Counted from the stretch's first letter, positions 36,149-45,454 are shown. The stretch: 64,000 nucleotides of DNA from Cobetia sp. cqz5-12 (GCF_016495405.1 NZ_CP044522.1:1798001-1862000); one strand, 5' to 3'. Numbers and translations are program-made. Notes: generated by a model not told the origin, from the sequence alone.

Positions 36149-37429
36149 ATGGCCGCGACTATTCTGTTCTCTCTGTTCGGCGCGCTGCTGTTTCTGGGCT
36201 CACCCATCGTCGTTGCCCTTGGGGTGGCGTCCATGGCGGTCTATGTCGTCAGTGGCGATGACATCACCTCGCTGGTGGAACTGGCGTTCTCGGCGATCAA
36301 CTCCTTCCCGCTGATGGCGCTGCCGTCCTTCATCCTGGCGGGCGCCCTGATGGGCGATGCCGGTATCGCGCGGCGCCTGATTCGCATCGCCGAGGAGCTG
36401 GCGGGCCCGGCCGCAGGTGGCCTGGGGGCGGCGGCGGTGATGGCCTGCATGTTCTTCGGCGCTATTTCCGGCTCTGGCCCGGCGACCACGGCGGCCGTGG
36501 GCATGCTGGTGATTCCGGCGATGATCGAGCGTGGCTACGGTCGAAGCTATCCGGCGGCGATCACCGCCACGGCGGGTGGTCTGGGCGTCGTGATTCCACC
36601 CAGCATGCCGCTGGTCATCTATGGCGTGACGGCCAATGAGTCGATTTCCGCGCTGTTCATGGCGGGCGTGATTCCGGGCATCCTGCTGGGCGCGGCGCTG
36701 ATGATCGCCAACTACATCACCGCCAAGCGCAACGGCTATCAGGCCCAGGGCGAGCCGTATGACAAGGCGCGTGTCTTCAAGGTGCTCAAGGAAGGATTCT
36801 GGTCACTGATGGCACCGGTAGTCATCCTCGGCGGCATCTACAGCGGTCTCTTCACGCCGACCGAAGCCGCCGTCGTCTCGATCTTCTATGCGCTGTTCGT
36901 CGGTGTCTTCATTCACAAGGAGTCCTCGCTGCTGGGCTTGAATGAAGCCTTCCAGAACACGACCTGGCTGACCGGCCGCGTGCTGATCATCATGTTCACC
37001 GCCACCGCCTTCGGTCGCATCCTGGTGGAGCATCACATTCCGGCCATGATCGCCCAGGGCATCCTCAATATCACCGACAGCCTGTGGCTCGTGTGGATTC
37101 TGGTGATCGCCTTCCTGTTGATCGTCGGCATGTTCATCGAGATTCTGGCGACCATCATGATCGTCACGCCGGTGCTGCTGCCGGTGATGGTGGAGCTGGG
37201 CGTGGACCCGGTGCACTTCGGGATCGTGCTGGTGGTCAGTCTGGGGATCGGCTTCTCGACCCCGCCGCTGGGCGAGAACATGTTCATCAGTTCCAGCATC
37301 GCCAACGTGTCCATCGAGAAGATTTCGGTGCGTGCGCTGCCGCTGGTCGGCACCATGGTGCTGATCGCCTTGCTGCTGGCCTTCGTGCCGCAGCTGACGA
37401 TGTGGCTGCCGGACATGATGGGCTTCTAG
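36149..37429 (+). CDS. TRAP transporter large permease DctM
   Basis: 426 residues. DctM blocks are FFGAISGSGPATTAAVGMLVIPAM, GGLGVVIPPSMPLVIYGV, GLFTPTEAAVVSIFYAL and SLGIGFSTPPLGENMFI, with about 12 membrane helices. It forms the transport channel with the DctQ protein upstream. The ATG at 36149 follows GGGAGG; a start 36 nt upstream would overlap dctQ. Confidence 0.95.
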   Translation: MAATILFSLFGALLFLGSPIVVALGVASMAVYVVSGDDITSLVELAFSAINSFPLMALPSFILAGALMGDAGIARRLIRIAEELAGPAAGGLGAAAVMACMFFGAISGSGPATTAAVGMLVIPAMIERGYGRSYPAAITATAGGLGVVIPPSMPLVIYGVTANESISALFMAGVIPGILLGAALMIANYITAKRNGYQAQGEPYDKARVFKVLKEGFWSLMAPVVILGGIYSGLFTPTEAAVVSIFYALFVGVFIHKESSLLGLNEAFQNTTWLTGRVLIIMFTATAFGRILVEHHIPAMIAQGILNITDSLWLVWILVIAFLLIVGMFIEILATIMIVTPVLLPVMVELGVDPVHFGIVLVVSLGIGFSTPPLGENMFISSSIANVSIEKISVRALPLVGTMVLIALLLAFVPQLTMWLPDMMGF

Positions 37430-37523
37430 CGGCGCAGCGGAGGGCAGTGGCTCGTCATCACGGTTCCTCGAGAGGATGCGGGCCACGTCGCCATCCTCTC
37501 GAACCTTTACCTTCAGTGAGAGT

Positions 37524-37561
37524 TTTGTCGGAGAACAATCAATTTGTCGGAGAACAACCAA
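37524..37561 (+). repeat. 19-bp direct repeat that duplicates the ribosome-binding leader
   Basis: TTTGTCGGAGAACAA(T/C)CAA occurs twice in tandem, and the second copy ends at the racemase ATG. Each copy carries a CGGAG Shine-Dalgarno core. Confidence 0.85.
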
Positions 37562-38280
37562 TGAGAAGCTCGCATGACGCCTCGGGCGCAGAACATATCG
37601 TCGTGGGCGTGTTGGGCGGCATGGGGCCGGATGCCACGGTGGCCTTCATGCAGCAGGTGATCCAGGCCACACCGGCCGAGGATGACATCGATCATGTGCA
37701 CATGGTGGTCGACAACAATCCCAAGGTGCCGTCGCGCATCAAGGCTCTGCTGGAAGGGGGAGATGTCTCTCCGGGGCCTGCCATCGCGGAAATGGCTCAG
37801 CGACTGGAGCAGTCTGGGTGTGATTTTCTGGTCATGCCCTGCAACACCGCGCACTACTACTGGCAGGATGCGCAGGACGCCGTCTCGATTCCGGTGTGGC
37901 ATATCGTCGAGCGCACACTGGACCGAGTAGCGGCGCAGTGGCCGGGCGCACGTGTCGGCATGCTGTGTTCTCCGGCGCTGCGCAAGATCGGCCTTTACGA
38001 AGGCTTCATCGAATCGCGTGGCCTGTCGCTGGCCTATCCCCAGGATGAGGCCGCGATGCTGGAGGTGATCCGCAACGTCAAGAAGGGGCAGGTGAGTGAT
38101 GAGGTGATCGGCGATGCCTTCCGTCAGGCGGCCGCGGATCTGGTCTCACAGGGCGCCGATGTGCTGGTGCTGGCCTGCACGGAGCTCTCCATCATCAGCC
38201 ATCTGCTGGATGTCAGGCTGCCGATCGTGGATTCCGTCGAAGCGCTGGCGGTCAGCGTGGCGCAGGCTGCCACGCGGTAA
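37561..38280 (+). CDS. Aspartate/glutamate racemase family protein
   Basis: 239 residues. The two catalytic cysteines are in VMPCNTAHYY and VLACTELS; GVLGGMGPDATVAFMQQVI is the N-terminal signature. These enzymes racemise acidic or related amino acids by two-base chemistry without PLP. It is the last gene of the lyase/dehydrogenase/aminotransferase/TRAP operon. Racemising cysteate or another acidic amino acid would fit (inference). The start at 37561 is set by the ribosome-binding site in the repeat leader. Confidence 0.9.
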   Translation: MRSSHDASGAEHIVVGVLGGMGPDATVAFMQQVIQATPAEDDIDHVHMVVDNNPKVPSRIKALLEGGDVSPGPAIAEMAQRLEQSGCDFLVMPCNTAHYYWQDAQDAVSIPVWHIVERTLDRVAAQWPGARVGMLCSPALRKIGLYEGFIESRGLSLAYPQDEAAMLEVIRNVKKGQVSDEVIGDAFRQAAADLVSQGADVLVLACTELSIISHLLDVRLPIVDSVEALAVSVAQAATR

Positions 38281-38302
38281 GCGATGTTCGATTATCGTCC
38301 CG

Positions 38303-38338
38303 GGCCCCGAGTCGTCAGTGCAACGGCGACTCGGGGCC
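38303..38338. terminator. Terminator between the racemase and AraC genes
   Basis: A perfect 12-bp stem (GGCCCCGAGTCG / CGACTCGGGGCC) with a 12-nt loop, between convergent genes. Confidence 0.8.
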
Positions 38339-38379
38339 TTCCTGTCTCGTAGGAGACATCACGCTGTCGGGGCCTGCGG

Positions 38380-39315
38380 CTAGTCTGAAGGCTCCTCGGC
38401 CGAGTCGAGGGTTTGGGTGCCGACCGCGCTTCCCGAGCTGCGTTGTGCCCGCTCCTGAAGATAGCGGGCAGGCGTGGTACCGAGCAGCTTCTTGAACATG
38501 CTGATGAAGGCATTGACGGACTGATAGCCGACTTCCTCCGAGACGCGCTGCACGCTCATGCCCTCGGCCAGCAGGCGGATCGCCACCACCAGGTGCAATT
38601 GCTGACGCCAGCGGCTGAAGCTCAGGCCGGTATCGCGCTGGATCAAGCGAGCGAGGGTGCGTTCGCTCATCGCCAGTGCGCTTGCCCACTCGGCGAGGGT
38701 GCGTCGGTCGTCCGGGGTCTTGATCAGGGCATCGCTGATGCGGGTCAGCCGTGGGTCTTCAGGCAAGGGCAGATGCAGACGTTCGCTGGGCATGCGGGCC
38801 AGTTCTTCCAGCAGGACATCGACCAGGCGCGCTGTCGGCCCCTGTTCTGGATATGGCTGGGGCAGCTCCGCCAGACGCAGCACCAGCTCACGCAGCAGAG
38901 GCGAGATCGACAGCGTGCAGCTGTGGCTTGGCATCTCGAGCGCACCGGGCTCGATGAACAGGTGGCATACGCGGCCGCCACGGGTCAGGTGGTTGCTGTG
39001 GGGCAGGTTGCCGGGAATCCAGACCCCGCTGTGCGGCGGCACCATCCACAGACCTTCCGGCACGTGACTGGTCACCACGCCATGCAGAGCGATGACCAGC
39101 TGTCCCTTGCGATGCTGGTGGATCGGGACCTCCATCACCTGCTGGCCGGTATCCACATGCAGGGCGCTGGCCGGGATCTCGTAGATGTCCGGGTCGTGCT
39201 CGCAGACGCTGCTGGAGAAGGGCACAGCGGGATGGCCGCCAACGACCTGCTCCGCTGACGTCCCATCAGGCGTGGCAAGGGGCTCGGATGAGCTGGCTGG
39301 AATAGCTGCTGGCAT
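38380..39315 (-). CDS. AraC-family regulator, NimR-like
   Basis: About 311 residues. The N-terminal cupin-type sensing domain (HQHRKGQLVIALHG, VPPHSGVWIPGNLPHSN) is followed by a C-terminal double HTH (ADRR region to VSEEVGYQSVNAFISMFKKLLGTTPARY). The E. coli NimR/NimT pair has the same arrangement: an AraC regulator divergent from a CynX-type MFS exporter. The exporter gene here starts 157 bp away on the other strand. The true start is uncertain; a TTG at 39366 would extend the N-terminus by 17 residues. Confidence 0.87.
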   Translation of the reverse strand: MPAAIPASSSEPLATPDGTSAEQVVGGHPAVPFSSSVCEHDPDIYEIPASALHVDTGQQVMEVPIHQHRKGQLVIALHGVVTSHVPEGLWMVPPHSGVWIPGNLPHSNHLTRGGRVCHLFIEPGALEMPSHSCTLSISPLLRELVLRLAELPQPYPEQGPTARLVDVLLEELARMPSERLHLPLPEDPRLTRISDALIKTPDDRRTLAEWASALAMSERTLARLIQRDTGLSFSRWRQQLHLVVAIRLLAEGMSVQRVSEEVGYQSVNAFISMFKKLLGTTPARYLQERAQRSSGSAVGTQTLDSAEEPSD

Positions 39316-39471
39316 GGCGACTCGTAGATTGTCCGATTTCAGTGATCTGATGTCATGATGGCTCAATTCTGCAGCGATATTGGCGATTACGCTATCGTTA
39401 ATCTGCGCGGGAATTCACCTCTGATGTGTCGTCCCGCTATCTGTCCGTTCCAAGTTCGCTGCGAGCGTCTC

Positions 39472-40728
39472 ATGACTGAACTCTGCCACTCGTCTCCCGT
39501 TCGGCGATTGAGCCATCCTGCCGTGTTGATCGCCGGCATCCTGCTGATCGCCATGAACCTGCGTGCGCCCTTCACCAGTATCGCGCCGTTGCTTGAGCGT
39601 CTGCATGCGGCGCTGGGCTTCAATGCCACGGCGGCCGGCCTGTTGATGATCCTGCCACTGCTGGCCTTCGTCGTCGTCTCGCCCTGGGTGCCGCGTCTGG
39701 CCAGAAGGATCGGGCTCGAACGCAGCCTCTTCCTGGCCCTGATGACGATCGCTGCGGGTATCGTGCTGCGGGTGCAGGGCAGCACGCTTTCGCTATATGT
39801 GGGTATCGGCCTGATCGGGGCGGGCATCGCGGTGGGCAATGTGCTGTTGCCCAGTCTGGTCAAACGCAGCTTCGCGCAGCATGTCGCGCTGCTGACCTCC
39901 TGCTATGTGCTGACCATGGGCATCATGGCCGCCATCGCCTCGGCGCTGATGGTGCCGCTGGCGCAGGGCAGTAGCGCTGGCTGGCAGTTCGCGATGCTCG
40001 TGGTGGTCATCCTGCCAGTGGTGACGATGGGGGTGTGGTGGCCACAGTTGTCGCATCGCTCCCTACCGACGGCGGCGAAGGAAGCTGAGAAGGGAGCCGA
40101 AAAGGGAGCCGAAAAGGGAGCCGCGCGTCCGGTGCGTCAGGCAGCGGTGTGGCGCTCGCCACTGGCCTGGCAGGTGACGCTGTTCATGGGCATCAATTCG
40201 CTGCTGTTCTATACCGTCAACAGCTGGCTGCCGAGCATGCTGGCGGACAATGGCTTCTCGCCGGAAAAGGCGGGCTCGCTGCATGGTCTGCTGCAGCTGG
40301 CTTCGGCCTTGCCGGGATTGATTCTGGTGCCCCTGATGCCGCGCCTGAAGGATCAACGCCTGATCGCCTTCGCGACGCCTTGCATGTCGCTGGCAGGGTT
40401 CATCGGGCTGTGGCTGATGCCGGGGTGGGCGCTGGTGTGGGTCCTGCTGCTCGGTGCGGGGTCCGGAGCGAGCTTCATTCTCGCCCTGTCGTTCATGGGC
40501 CTCAGGGCGCGCGATGCCATGCAATCGGCATCGCTTTCGAGCATGGCGCAGACCCTGGGCTACCTACTCGCGGCCATGGGGCCGCCGTTGATCGGGGCGC
40601 TCTACGATCGGCAGGGTGATTGGCAGCTGGCATTGATGGTGTGTGCTTCCCTCAGTGTGCTGATGGCGGGAATCGGCTGGTTGGCGGGCAGGGACCGCCA
40701 GTTGCCTGAGGCGTCGGCATCTGAATAA
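39472..40728 (+). CDS. CynX/NimT-family MFS transporter
   Basis: About 418 residues and 12 predicted membrane helices. The CynX/NimT signature is LLIAMNLRAPFTSIAPLLERLHAALGFNATAAGLL near the N-terminus, and VLLLGAGSGASFILALSFMGLRA is its second-half counterpart. E. coli NimT exports 2-nitroimidazole and CynX is linked to cyanate. The substrate here is unknown. The central cytoplasmic loop holds a triplicated EKGA motif from a 12-bp DNA repeat (40089-40124). The start at 39472 is chosen because it is just before the first helix. Confidence 0.88.
   Translation: MTELCHSSPVRRLSHPAVLIAGILLIAMNLRAPFTSIAPLLERLHAALGFNATAAGLLMILPLLAFVVVSPWVPRLARRIGLERSLFLALMTIAAGIVLRVQGSTLSLYVGIGLIGAGIAVGNVLLPSLVKRSFAQHVALLTSCYVLTMGIMAAIASALMVPLAQGSSAGWQFAMLVVVILPVVTMGVWWPQLSHRSLPTAAKEAEKGAEKGAEKGAARPVRQAAVWRSPLAWQVTLFMGINSLLFYTVNSWLPSMLADNGFSPEKAGSLHGLLQLASALPGLILVPLMPRLKDQRLIAFATPCMSLAGFIGLWLMPGWALVWVLLLGAGSGASFILALSFMGLRARDAMQSASLSSMAQTLGYLLAAMGPPLIGALYDRQGDWQLALMVCASLSVLMAGIGWLAGRDRQLPEASASE
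40089..40124 (+). repeat. In-frame 12-bp triplication in the transporter gene
   Basis: GA(G/A)AAGGGAGCC three times in tandem encodes EKGAEKGAEKGA in the loop between membrane helices 6 and 7. Confidence 0.85.
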
Positions 40729-40784
40729 TGGAGCGTTGCCCTGAAGGGCCACAGGAACATCCCCCCATGACAAGGAAGTGAGAG

Positions 40785-42833
40785 ATGGCGAATGCATCAT
40801 CCGGAAGGAAAGGTCAGCCGACCTCTGGTACCAAAGAGGGTGCGGGGAACACCCGGCGTCCGCGTGCAATGCGTCGCCTGCGGGCAGCCATTCTCGGTCT
40901 GGCCAGCATTGGGGGTATCGTGATGATCGCTCAGCCAGCCAATGCCGCGACGCTGTCACTGCGCGTGATCGAGACCACCGACATCCACGCCAACGTGATG
41001 GATTACGACTACTATAAGGACCGGCCCAGTGTACGCATCGGCCTGGTGCGCGCGGCGAGTCTGATCCAGCAGGCGCGTGCCGAGGTGGCCAACAGCGTGC
41101 TGCTGGACAACGGAGATTTGATCCAGGGCAGCCCGATGGGCGATTACATGGCGGCGGAGGGGCTCAAGGAGGGCGATGTCTTCCCGGCCTACAAGGTCAT
41201 GAATCAGCTGGATTACGATGTCGGCAACATCGGCAATCATGAGTTCAATTACGGGCTCGAGTATCTCGAACGGGCGCTTTCCGGCGCGCAGTTCCCTTAT
41301 GTGAATGCCAACCTGCTGGACGCCACGACCGGCGAGCCGTACTTCACGCCCTACCAGATCACCGCTCATGTCTTCACCGACAGTGAGGGCAACGCTCAGA
41401 CCTTGAAGATCGGCTATATCGGCTTCGCGCCGCCGCAGGTGATGACCTGGGACCGCAAGCATCTCAAGGGCCGCCTGACGGCCGAGGACATCACCGAGAG
41501 CGCCAGGCGCTGGGTGCCCGAGATGCGCCGGGCGGGCGCGGATGTGGTGATCGCCATCCCGCACTCTGGCATCTCGACCGACCCCTACCGGGTGATGGCC
41601 GAGAATTCGGTGTATTACCTCTCGCAGGTGGAAGGGATCGATGGCATCGCCTTCGGGCATGCCCATGCCGTCTTCCCCAGCGAGGAATTCGCCGAGGTAC
41701 CGGGGGCCGATATCGCCAAGGGCACCCTCAACGGCGTGCCGGCGATGATGCCGGGGCACTGGGGCAGCCATGTCGGCGTGATGGATCTCGAACTGAGCAA
41801 TGCCTCGGGTCAGTGGCGGGTGGTAAGTGGCCAGACAGAGGCGCGCCCGATTCAGGTGGGCGGCGAGGCACAGGTGGCGGAAGACGCCGAACTGGCGGCG
41901 CTGGTCGATCATGAGCACGACGCCACGCGCGAGTACGTCAATCGCAGTATCGGCCGCGCCAGTGCAGCGATGAAGAGCTATCTGGCGCTGGTGCAGGACG
42001 ACCCGACGATCCAGATCGTCAATCGTGCCCAGGCCGATTACGTCAAACGCTTCGTCGAAGGCGACCCGGACCTGGAAAGCTTGCCGATTCTCTCGGCAGC
42101 CGCGCCATTCAAGGTCGGCGGCCGTCACAATGACCCGACCCAGTTCACCGAGATGGAGGCCGGCGAGTTGAGCTTCCGCAATGCCGCCGACCTCTATCTC
42201 TATCCGAATACGCTGGTGGCGCTCAAGGTTACCGGAAGGGAAGTGCGGGAATGGCTTGAGTGCAGCGCCGGCCAGTTCCATCGCATTGACCCGGATCTCG
42301 CCACGCCCCAGCCCCTGCTCAACTGGGAAGGGTTCCGCAGCTACAACTTCGATGTGATCGACGGCGTCGACTATCGGGTGGATGTCACGCAGCCGGCGCG
42401 TTACGACGGCAATTGTGCGCTGATCGATGCCGATGCCCACCGTATCCAGGGGCTCACCTACCAGGGCGAGCCGGTCAATGACGACGATGTCTTCCTGCTC
42501 GCGACCAACAACTATCGCGCCTACGGCGAGGACTTCCCCGGTACCGGTGAGTCAAATGTCGCCTTTGCGTCACCGGATGAAAATCGCAGCATTCTGGCCC
42601 AGTACATCTCGCGCCAGACGCAGCAGCAGGGCGCGGTGGACCCGGCGGCGGATCACAACTGGCGGCTGGCCGCGATCGACACGGACACCCCGCTGGACAT
42701 TCGCTTCACCACCGCCCCCGGCGAGGATGCGCAGCAGTTCATCGATGCCCAGGCGGTCTATCCGATGACGCTGGTGGATCAGGACGAGATGGGCTTTGCC
42801 CGCTATCGCGTCGGGCTGGACCGGATGAAATAG
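40785..42833 (+). CDS. cpdB: Bifunctional 2',3'-cyclic-nucleotide 2'-phosphodiesterase / 3'-nucleotidase, periplasmic
   Basis: 682 residues. The signal sequence is preceded by a long, basic, low-complexity N-region (residues 1-35); the hydrophobic core is [18 protein letters not shown] and cleavage is after PANA. The metallophosphoesterase domain carries [37 protein letters not shown] and FGHAHAVFP. The C-terminal 5'-nucleotidase domain has [23 protein letters not shown] and [12 protein letters not shown]. It scavenges external 2',3'-cyclic nucleotides and 3'-nucleotides. It is monocistronic, closed by the strong terminator at 42874-42907. Confidence 0.95.
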   Translation: MANASSGRKGQPTSGTKEGAGNTRRPRAMRRLRAAILGLASIGGIVMIAQPANAATLSLRVIETTDIHANVMDYDYYKDRPSVRIGLVRAASLIQQARAEVANSVLLDNGDLIQGSPMGDYMAAEGLKEGDVFPAYKVMNQLDYDVGNIGNHEFNYGLEYLERALSGAQFPYVNANLLDATTGEPYFTPYQITAHVFTDSEGNAQTLKIGYIGFAPPQVMTWDRKHLKGRLTAEDITESARRWVPEMRRAGADVVIAIPHSGISTDPYRVMAENSVYYLSQVEGIDGIAFGHAHAVFPSEEFAEVPGADIAKGTLNGVPAMMPGHWGSHVGVMDLELSNASGQWRVVSGQTEARPIQVGGEAQVAEDAELAALVDHEHDATREYVNRSIGRASAAMKSYLALVQDDPTIQIVNRAQADYVKRFVEGDPDLESLPILSAAAPFKVGGRHNDPTQFTEMEAGELSFRNAADLYLYPNTLVALKVTGREVREWLECSAGQFHRIDPDLATPQPLLNWEGFRSYNFDVIDGVDYRVDVTQPARYDGNCALIDADAHRIQGLTYQGEPVNDDDVFLLATNNYRAYGEDFPGTGESNVAFASPDENRSILAQYISRQTQQQGAVDPAADHNWRLAAIDTDTPLDIRFTTAPGEDAQQFIDAQAVYPMTLVDQDEMGFARYRVGLDRMK

Positions 42834-42873
42834 CCGAGGTAGCTCATTGTTGAGCACCTGGTCATCGGGAAAG

Positions 42874-42907
42874 AACGCCAGTCAGCGATAGCTGACTGGC
42901 GTTTTTT
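42874..42907 (+). terminator. Strong rho-independent terminator of cpdB
   Basis: A perfect 13-bp stem (AACGCCAGTCAGC and complement), GATA loop and a run of seven Ts. Confidence 0.95.
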
Positions 42908-42984
42908 TATCGCCAGGCGTTACCCGCTGTCTGTTCCACTATCCGCTTTCACTTCACGACTCTCGATTGCAGGCTCACTGCGGA

Positions 42985-43290
42985 TCAGCGCCAGGGTGCG
43001 TGCAAGGCGATGCTCAGCAGCACACGTTTGCCGCGCTCGATGCGGCTGACGCTGTGTTCGTGAAGGTCGGGGCGAAACAGCACCACGCGGTCCGCGAGGC
43101 GAAATAGGCTGCCATCGGTCTCGAAGACACCGCCCTGACGGGGTTTCTTGAGCACGATATTGAGCTTGTAGTAGCTGCCGCTACCCATCGGGTCGTTATG
43201 ACGCATTACGCTGTGGCCCTCGGGGTAGGTCACCAGATTGATGGTAAGGCGGCGAAGATCGAGCAGACTACGGTTGATGACACGGGCCAT
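42985..43290 (-). CDS. Short 2-oxoglutarate/Fe(II) dioxygenase-fold protein
   Basis: 101 residues from ATG 43290 (MARVINRSLLDL); an upstream start at 43338 adds 16 residues of no obvious value. The order INLVTYPEGHSVMRHNDPM (His-x-Asp), VVLFRPDLHEHSVSRIERGKR (distal His and 2OG-binding Arg/Lys) and a final strand resembles prolyl-4-hydroxylase-like dioxygenases reduced to the core jelly roll. Full-length members are 180-230 residues, so this may be a minimal or truncated member. It is divergent from an alpha/beta hydrolase gene. Confidence 0.6.
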   Translation of the reverse strand: MARVINRSLLDLRRLTINLVTYPEGHSVMRHNDPMGSGSYYKLNIVLKKPRQGGVFETDGSLFRLADRVVLFRPDLHEHSVSRIERGKRVLLSIALHAPWR

Positions 43291-43355
43291 TGGGCTTTCC
43301 CTTTGAAGATTGCGGCTATTGAAACGTATTTTGAGCAATCAATCAAAATCGTGCT

Positions 43356-43369
43356 TGAGTGATCGCTCA
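43356..43369. promoter_or_regulatory. Candidate operator palindrome between oxygenase and hydrolase genes
   Basis: TGAGTGATCGCTCA is a near-perfect 14-bp palindrome (12 of 14), and a related TGAGCAATCAATCA lies 25 nt upstream. This is the size and shape of TetR-type sites. No regulator gene is adjacent. Confidence 0.4.
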
Positions 43370-43466
43370 GGAATTCGTAAGGTGACACCACGTTCACGGC
43401 GCACAAGGTCGGCAATCGAGATTGCCGAGGCCGTGATTGAGAATCGAGCAAGCAAGGAGGTCAGCA

Positions 43467-44309
43467 ATGAGCCACGACAACGTGACAATGGAAGCCTTGG
43501 AAACCCGTTATGCAATGATCGAAGGTCACCGCATTGCCTACAAGGAAATGGGGGAAGGTCAGCCGCTGTTGTTGATTCACGGCATTCCGACCAACAAGCT
43601 GATGTGGCGCGATGTGATGCCGGAATTGGCCAGACATTACCGGGTCATCGCCCCGGACATGCTCAACTATGGCGAGTCGGACATGCCGGTGGATGCTGAC
43701 GTGTCCATCAATGCCCAGACACGCATCTTCATCAAGCTGATGGATTCACTGGGTGTGGCGAGTGCGGATGTCGTCTCGCATGATATCGGCGGGGGTATCG
43801 GTCAGCTGATGGCCGTCAATCATCCCGAGCGTGTTCGCCGTCAGGTACTGATCGACAGCGTATGCTTCGATTCCTGGCCGATTCCGGAGTTCAAGCAGCT
43901 GCTGGAGCCGGGCGTCGAGGAAGCGACCAGCGTCGAGGAATTCATCAGCACTATGCGCGGCTTCATGCCCAGTGGTGTGCATGATCCGGCCGTCGCGACC
44001 GAAGAGATGGTCGAGCGCTATGCCTCCCAGTGGAACAGCGAGCAAGGCAAGGCGGCTTTCTTCCGCAACATGCGTCGTCTCAACAAGGAATACACCCAGG
44101 CCATCGCCGGAGAGCTCAAGAATATCGAGATCAAGACCCTGGTGCTGTGGGGCGACAAGGATAACTTCCAGAAACCGGATTACGCCCCGATGCTGGCAGA
44201 TGCCATTCCGGGTGCCGAGCTGATCTGGGTGAAGGACGCCGGCCACTGGGTCACTGACGAGAAGCCTGAAGAAACCGTGCGCCATATCCTGGACTTCCTC
44301 GCCCGCTGA
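43467..44309 (+). CDS. Alpha/beta hydrolase with Asp nucleophile (dehalogenase/epoxide-hydrolase type)
   Basis: 280 residues. The nucleophile elbow is VVSHDIGGG, with Asp106 where esterases have Ser. HGIPTNKLMWRD (HGxP oxyanion hole) resembles haloacetate dehalogenases. An acid lies in LWGDKDN and the catalytic His in DAGHWVTDEKP. An Asp nucleophile is used by haloalkane and fluoroacetate dehalogenases and epoxide hydrolases, through an ester intermediate. The lid Trp/Tyr set needed to choose among these cannot be judged by eye. The start at 43467 follows AAGGAGG. It is cytoplasmic and monocistronic. Confidence 0.85.
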   Translation: MSHDNVTMEALETRYAMIEGHRIAYKEMGEGQPLLLIHGIPTNKLMWRDVMPELARHYRVIAPDMLNYGESDMPVDADVSINAQTRIFIKLMDSLGVASADVVSHDIGGGIGQLMAVNHPERVRRQVLIDSVCFDSWPIPEFKQLLEPGVEEATSVEEFISTMRGFMPSGVHDPAVATEEMVERYASQWNSEQGKAAFFRNMRRLNKEYTQAIAGELKNIEIKTLVLWGDKDNFQKPDYAPMLADAIPGAELIWVKDAGHWVTDEKPEETVRHILDFLAR

Positions 44310-44370
44310 GGAGGAGCCCATCAGCCATCAGCTGAGGAAATTCTCACCCCTGATGGTGAATGAGCCCTGA

Positions 44371-44406
44371 ACGACAATGCCCGGTCATAGGACCGGGCAT
44401 TGTCGT
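44371..44406. terminator. Bidirectional terminator between hydrolase and GNAT genes
   Basis: A perfect 16-bp stem (ACGACAATGCCCGGTC and complement) with an ATAG loop, between convergent genes. Confidence 0.9.
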
Positions 44407-44436
44407 ATCTGGCGGAAATCGCGCACGGGAAATCGC

Positions 44437-45135
44437 CTAATGATGCGCGATATCCCGCGCGGCTGAAGGGGACTGTCGCTTGCGCTTGGCCGTGATCGTC
44501 AAGGCGTCTTCATCGATAAACTCGTCGATGATTGTGTCGAGAGGCGCTTTGCCCGACAGGGGCAAGGGCGCGTGATCAACCCGCGGGGAGAGCGACGGCG
44601 CTGCCTGAAAGGCGAGGGGGCGTTCCAGCGCCATGATGCTGCCACTGCGCGTCGGGGTGCACTGCTCATTGACCAGGGAGAAGCCGTGGCGCTGGTAGAG
44701 CGCCAATGCCGGGCTGTCGGAGAAGACTCTCAGGCGCAGCGCGCGCGGGCAGGGCTGAGCGCCCGGGGTTAGCTCGGAGGCACGGTCTTTCACCAGCGAC
44801 TGGCCGTACTCCTGTTGCGTTGCCAGCTGGATCAACCAGTTCAGGCAGGCGGAGCCGACACCACGGCCTTGCCAATGTGGCACCAGTTGCAGGTCACGCA
44901 GATACAGGATATCCGGCAGGGCCTTGAGGCTGATGAAGCCGACCCATTCGCCATTGATACGTATCGCGTAATTCTCGTTGTCTCGCCAGCGCTCGCTGAA
45001 CAACTCCTCGTCCCAGCTCATGCCATGCCGTTTGTAGGTCGCGAGCATGTTGCCACAGCACAGTCGCCGTGCCGCGGCGCTCAGATAGCTGCTGCAAGCC
45101 GAATCGCTGATAGGGGTAATGCTGAGATCATCCAT
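44437..45135 (-). CDS. GNAT-family N-acetyltransferase
   Basis: 232 residues from the ATG at 45135 (MDDLSITPI). The acetyl-CoA motif is LVPHWQGRGVGSACLNWLIQLA, with beta-4/5 in YLRDLQLVP and ALYQRHGFSLV. The last 60 residues (PLPLSGKAPLDTIIDEFIDEDAL) are a disordered extension outside the fold. The acceptor substrate is unknown. It is divergent from the ABC importer operon, with the Zur-like site in between. Confidence 0.82.
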   Translation of the reverse strand: MDDLSITPISDSACSSYLSAAARRLCCGNMLATYKRHGMSWDEELFSERWRDNENYAIRINGEWVGFISLKALPDILYLRDLQLVPHWQGRGVGSACLNWLIQLATQQEYGQSLVKDRASELTPGAQPCPRALRLRVFSDSPALALYQRHGFSLVNEQCTPTRSGSIMALERPLAFQAAPSLSPRVDHAPLPLSGKAPLDTIIDEFIDEDALTITAKRKRQSPSAARDIAHH

Positions 45136-45353
45136 GATCCTGTCGCTTATTGTTGAGGGTAAGGGCACAGATGCGCGGACTGATGACCATTCGTCCATGA
45201 TAGCGGACCAGTCGGTTAGCGCATACTAATGTAATCTGCCATCTATCATCGGATGTTGGATTGCCGCTGACAAGTGAATGCCTGTCCAGTACTTGTCCTG
45301 CACCTTTCAAGTGCCTGTCCAGCTCTGCCTAGGCGCAGAAGGTGAGTCGAGAG

Positions 45354-45382
45354 TTGCCAAAACGTAATGGTTACACTATAAC
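45354..45382 (+). promoter_or_regulatory. Sigma-70 promoter of the ABC importer with overlapping Zur-like box
   Basis: TTGCCA (45354-45359), a 17-nt spacer, then TATAAC (45377-45382). The -10 lies within GTTACACTATAAC (45370-45382), which matches the gammaproteobacterial Zur core GTTATAnTATAAC at all but one specified base. It extends to CATT on the right, as in the longer consensus. Binding here would block RNA polymerase when zinc is sufficient. Confidence 0.6.
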
Positions 45383-45454
45383 ATTGCGTTTTTTTGTGGG
45401 TCGGCGCCGGTTGCGCGTCGGCAACCACGCTCTTGCTCAGGACGCGCGATATCG

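Noticed and set aside
40956-42440. 494-codon open frame on the minus strand inside cpdB
   Set aside because: Mirror of a GC-rich gene; low-complexity His/Arg/Gly composition and no family motif, while the plus strand encodes full CpdB.
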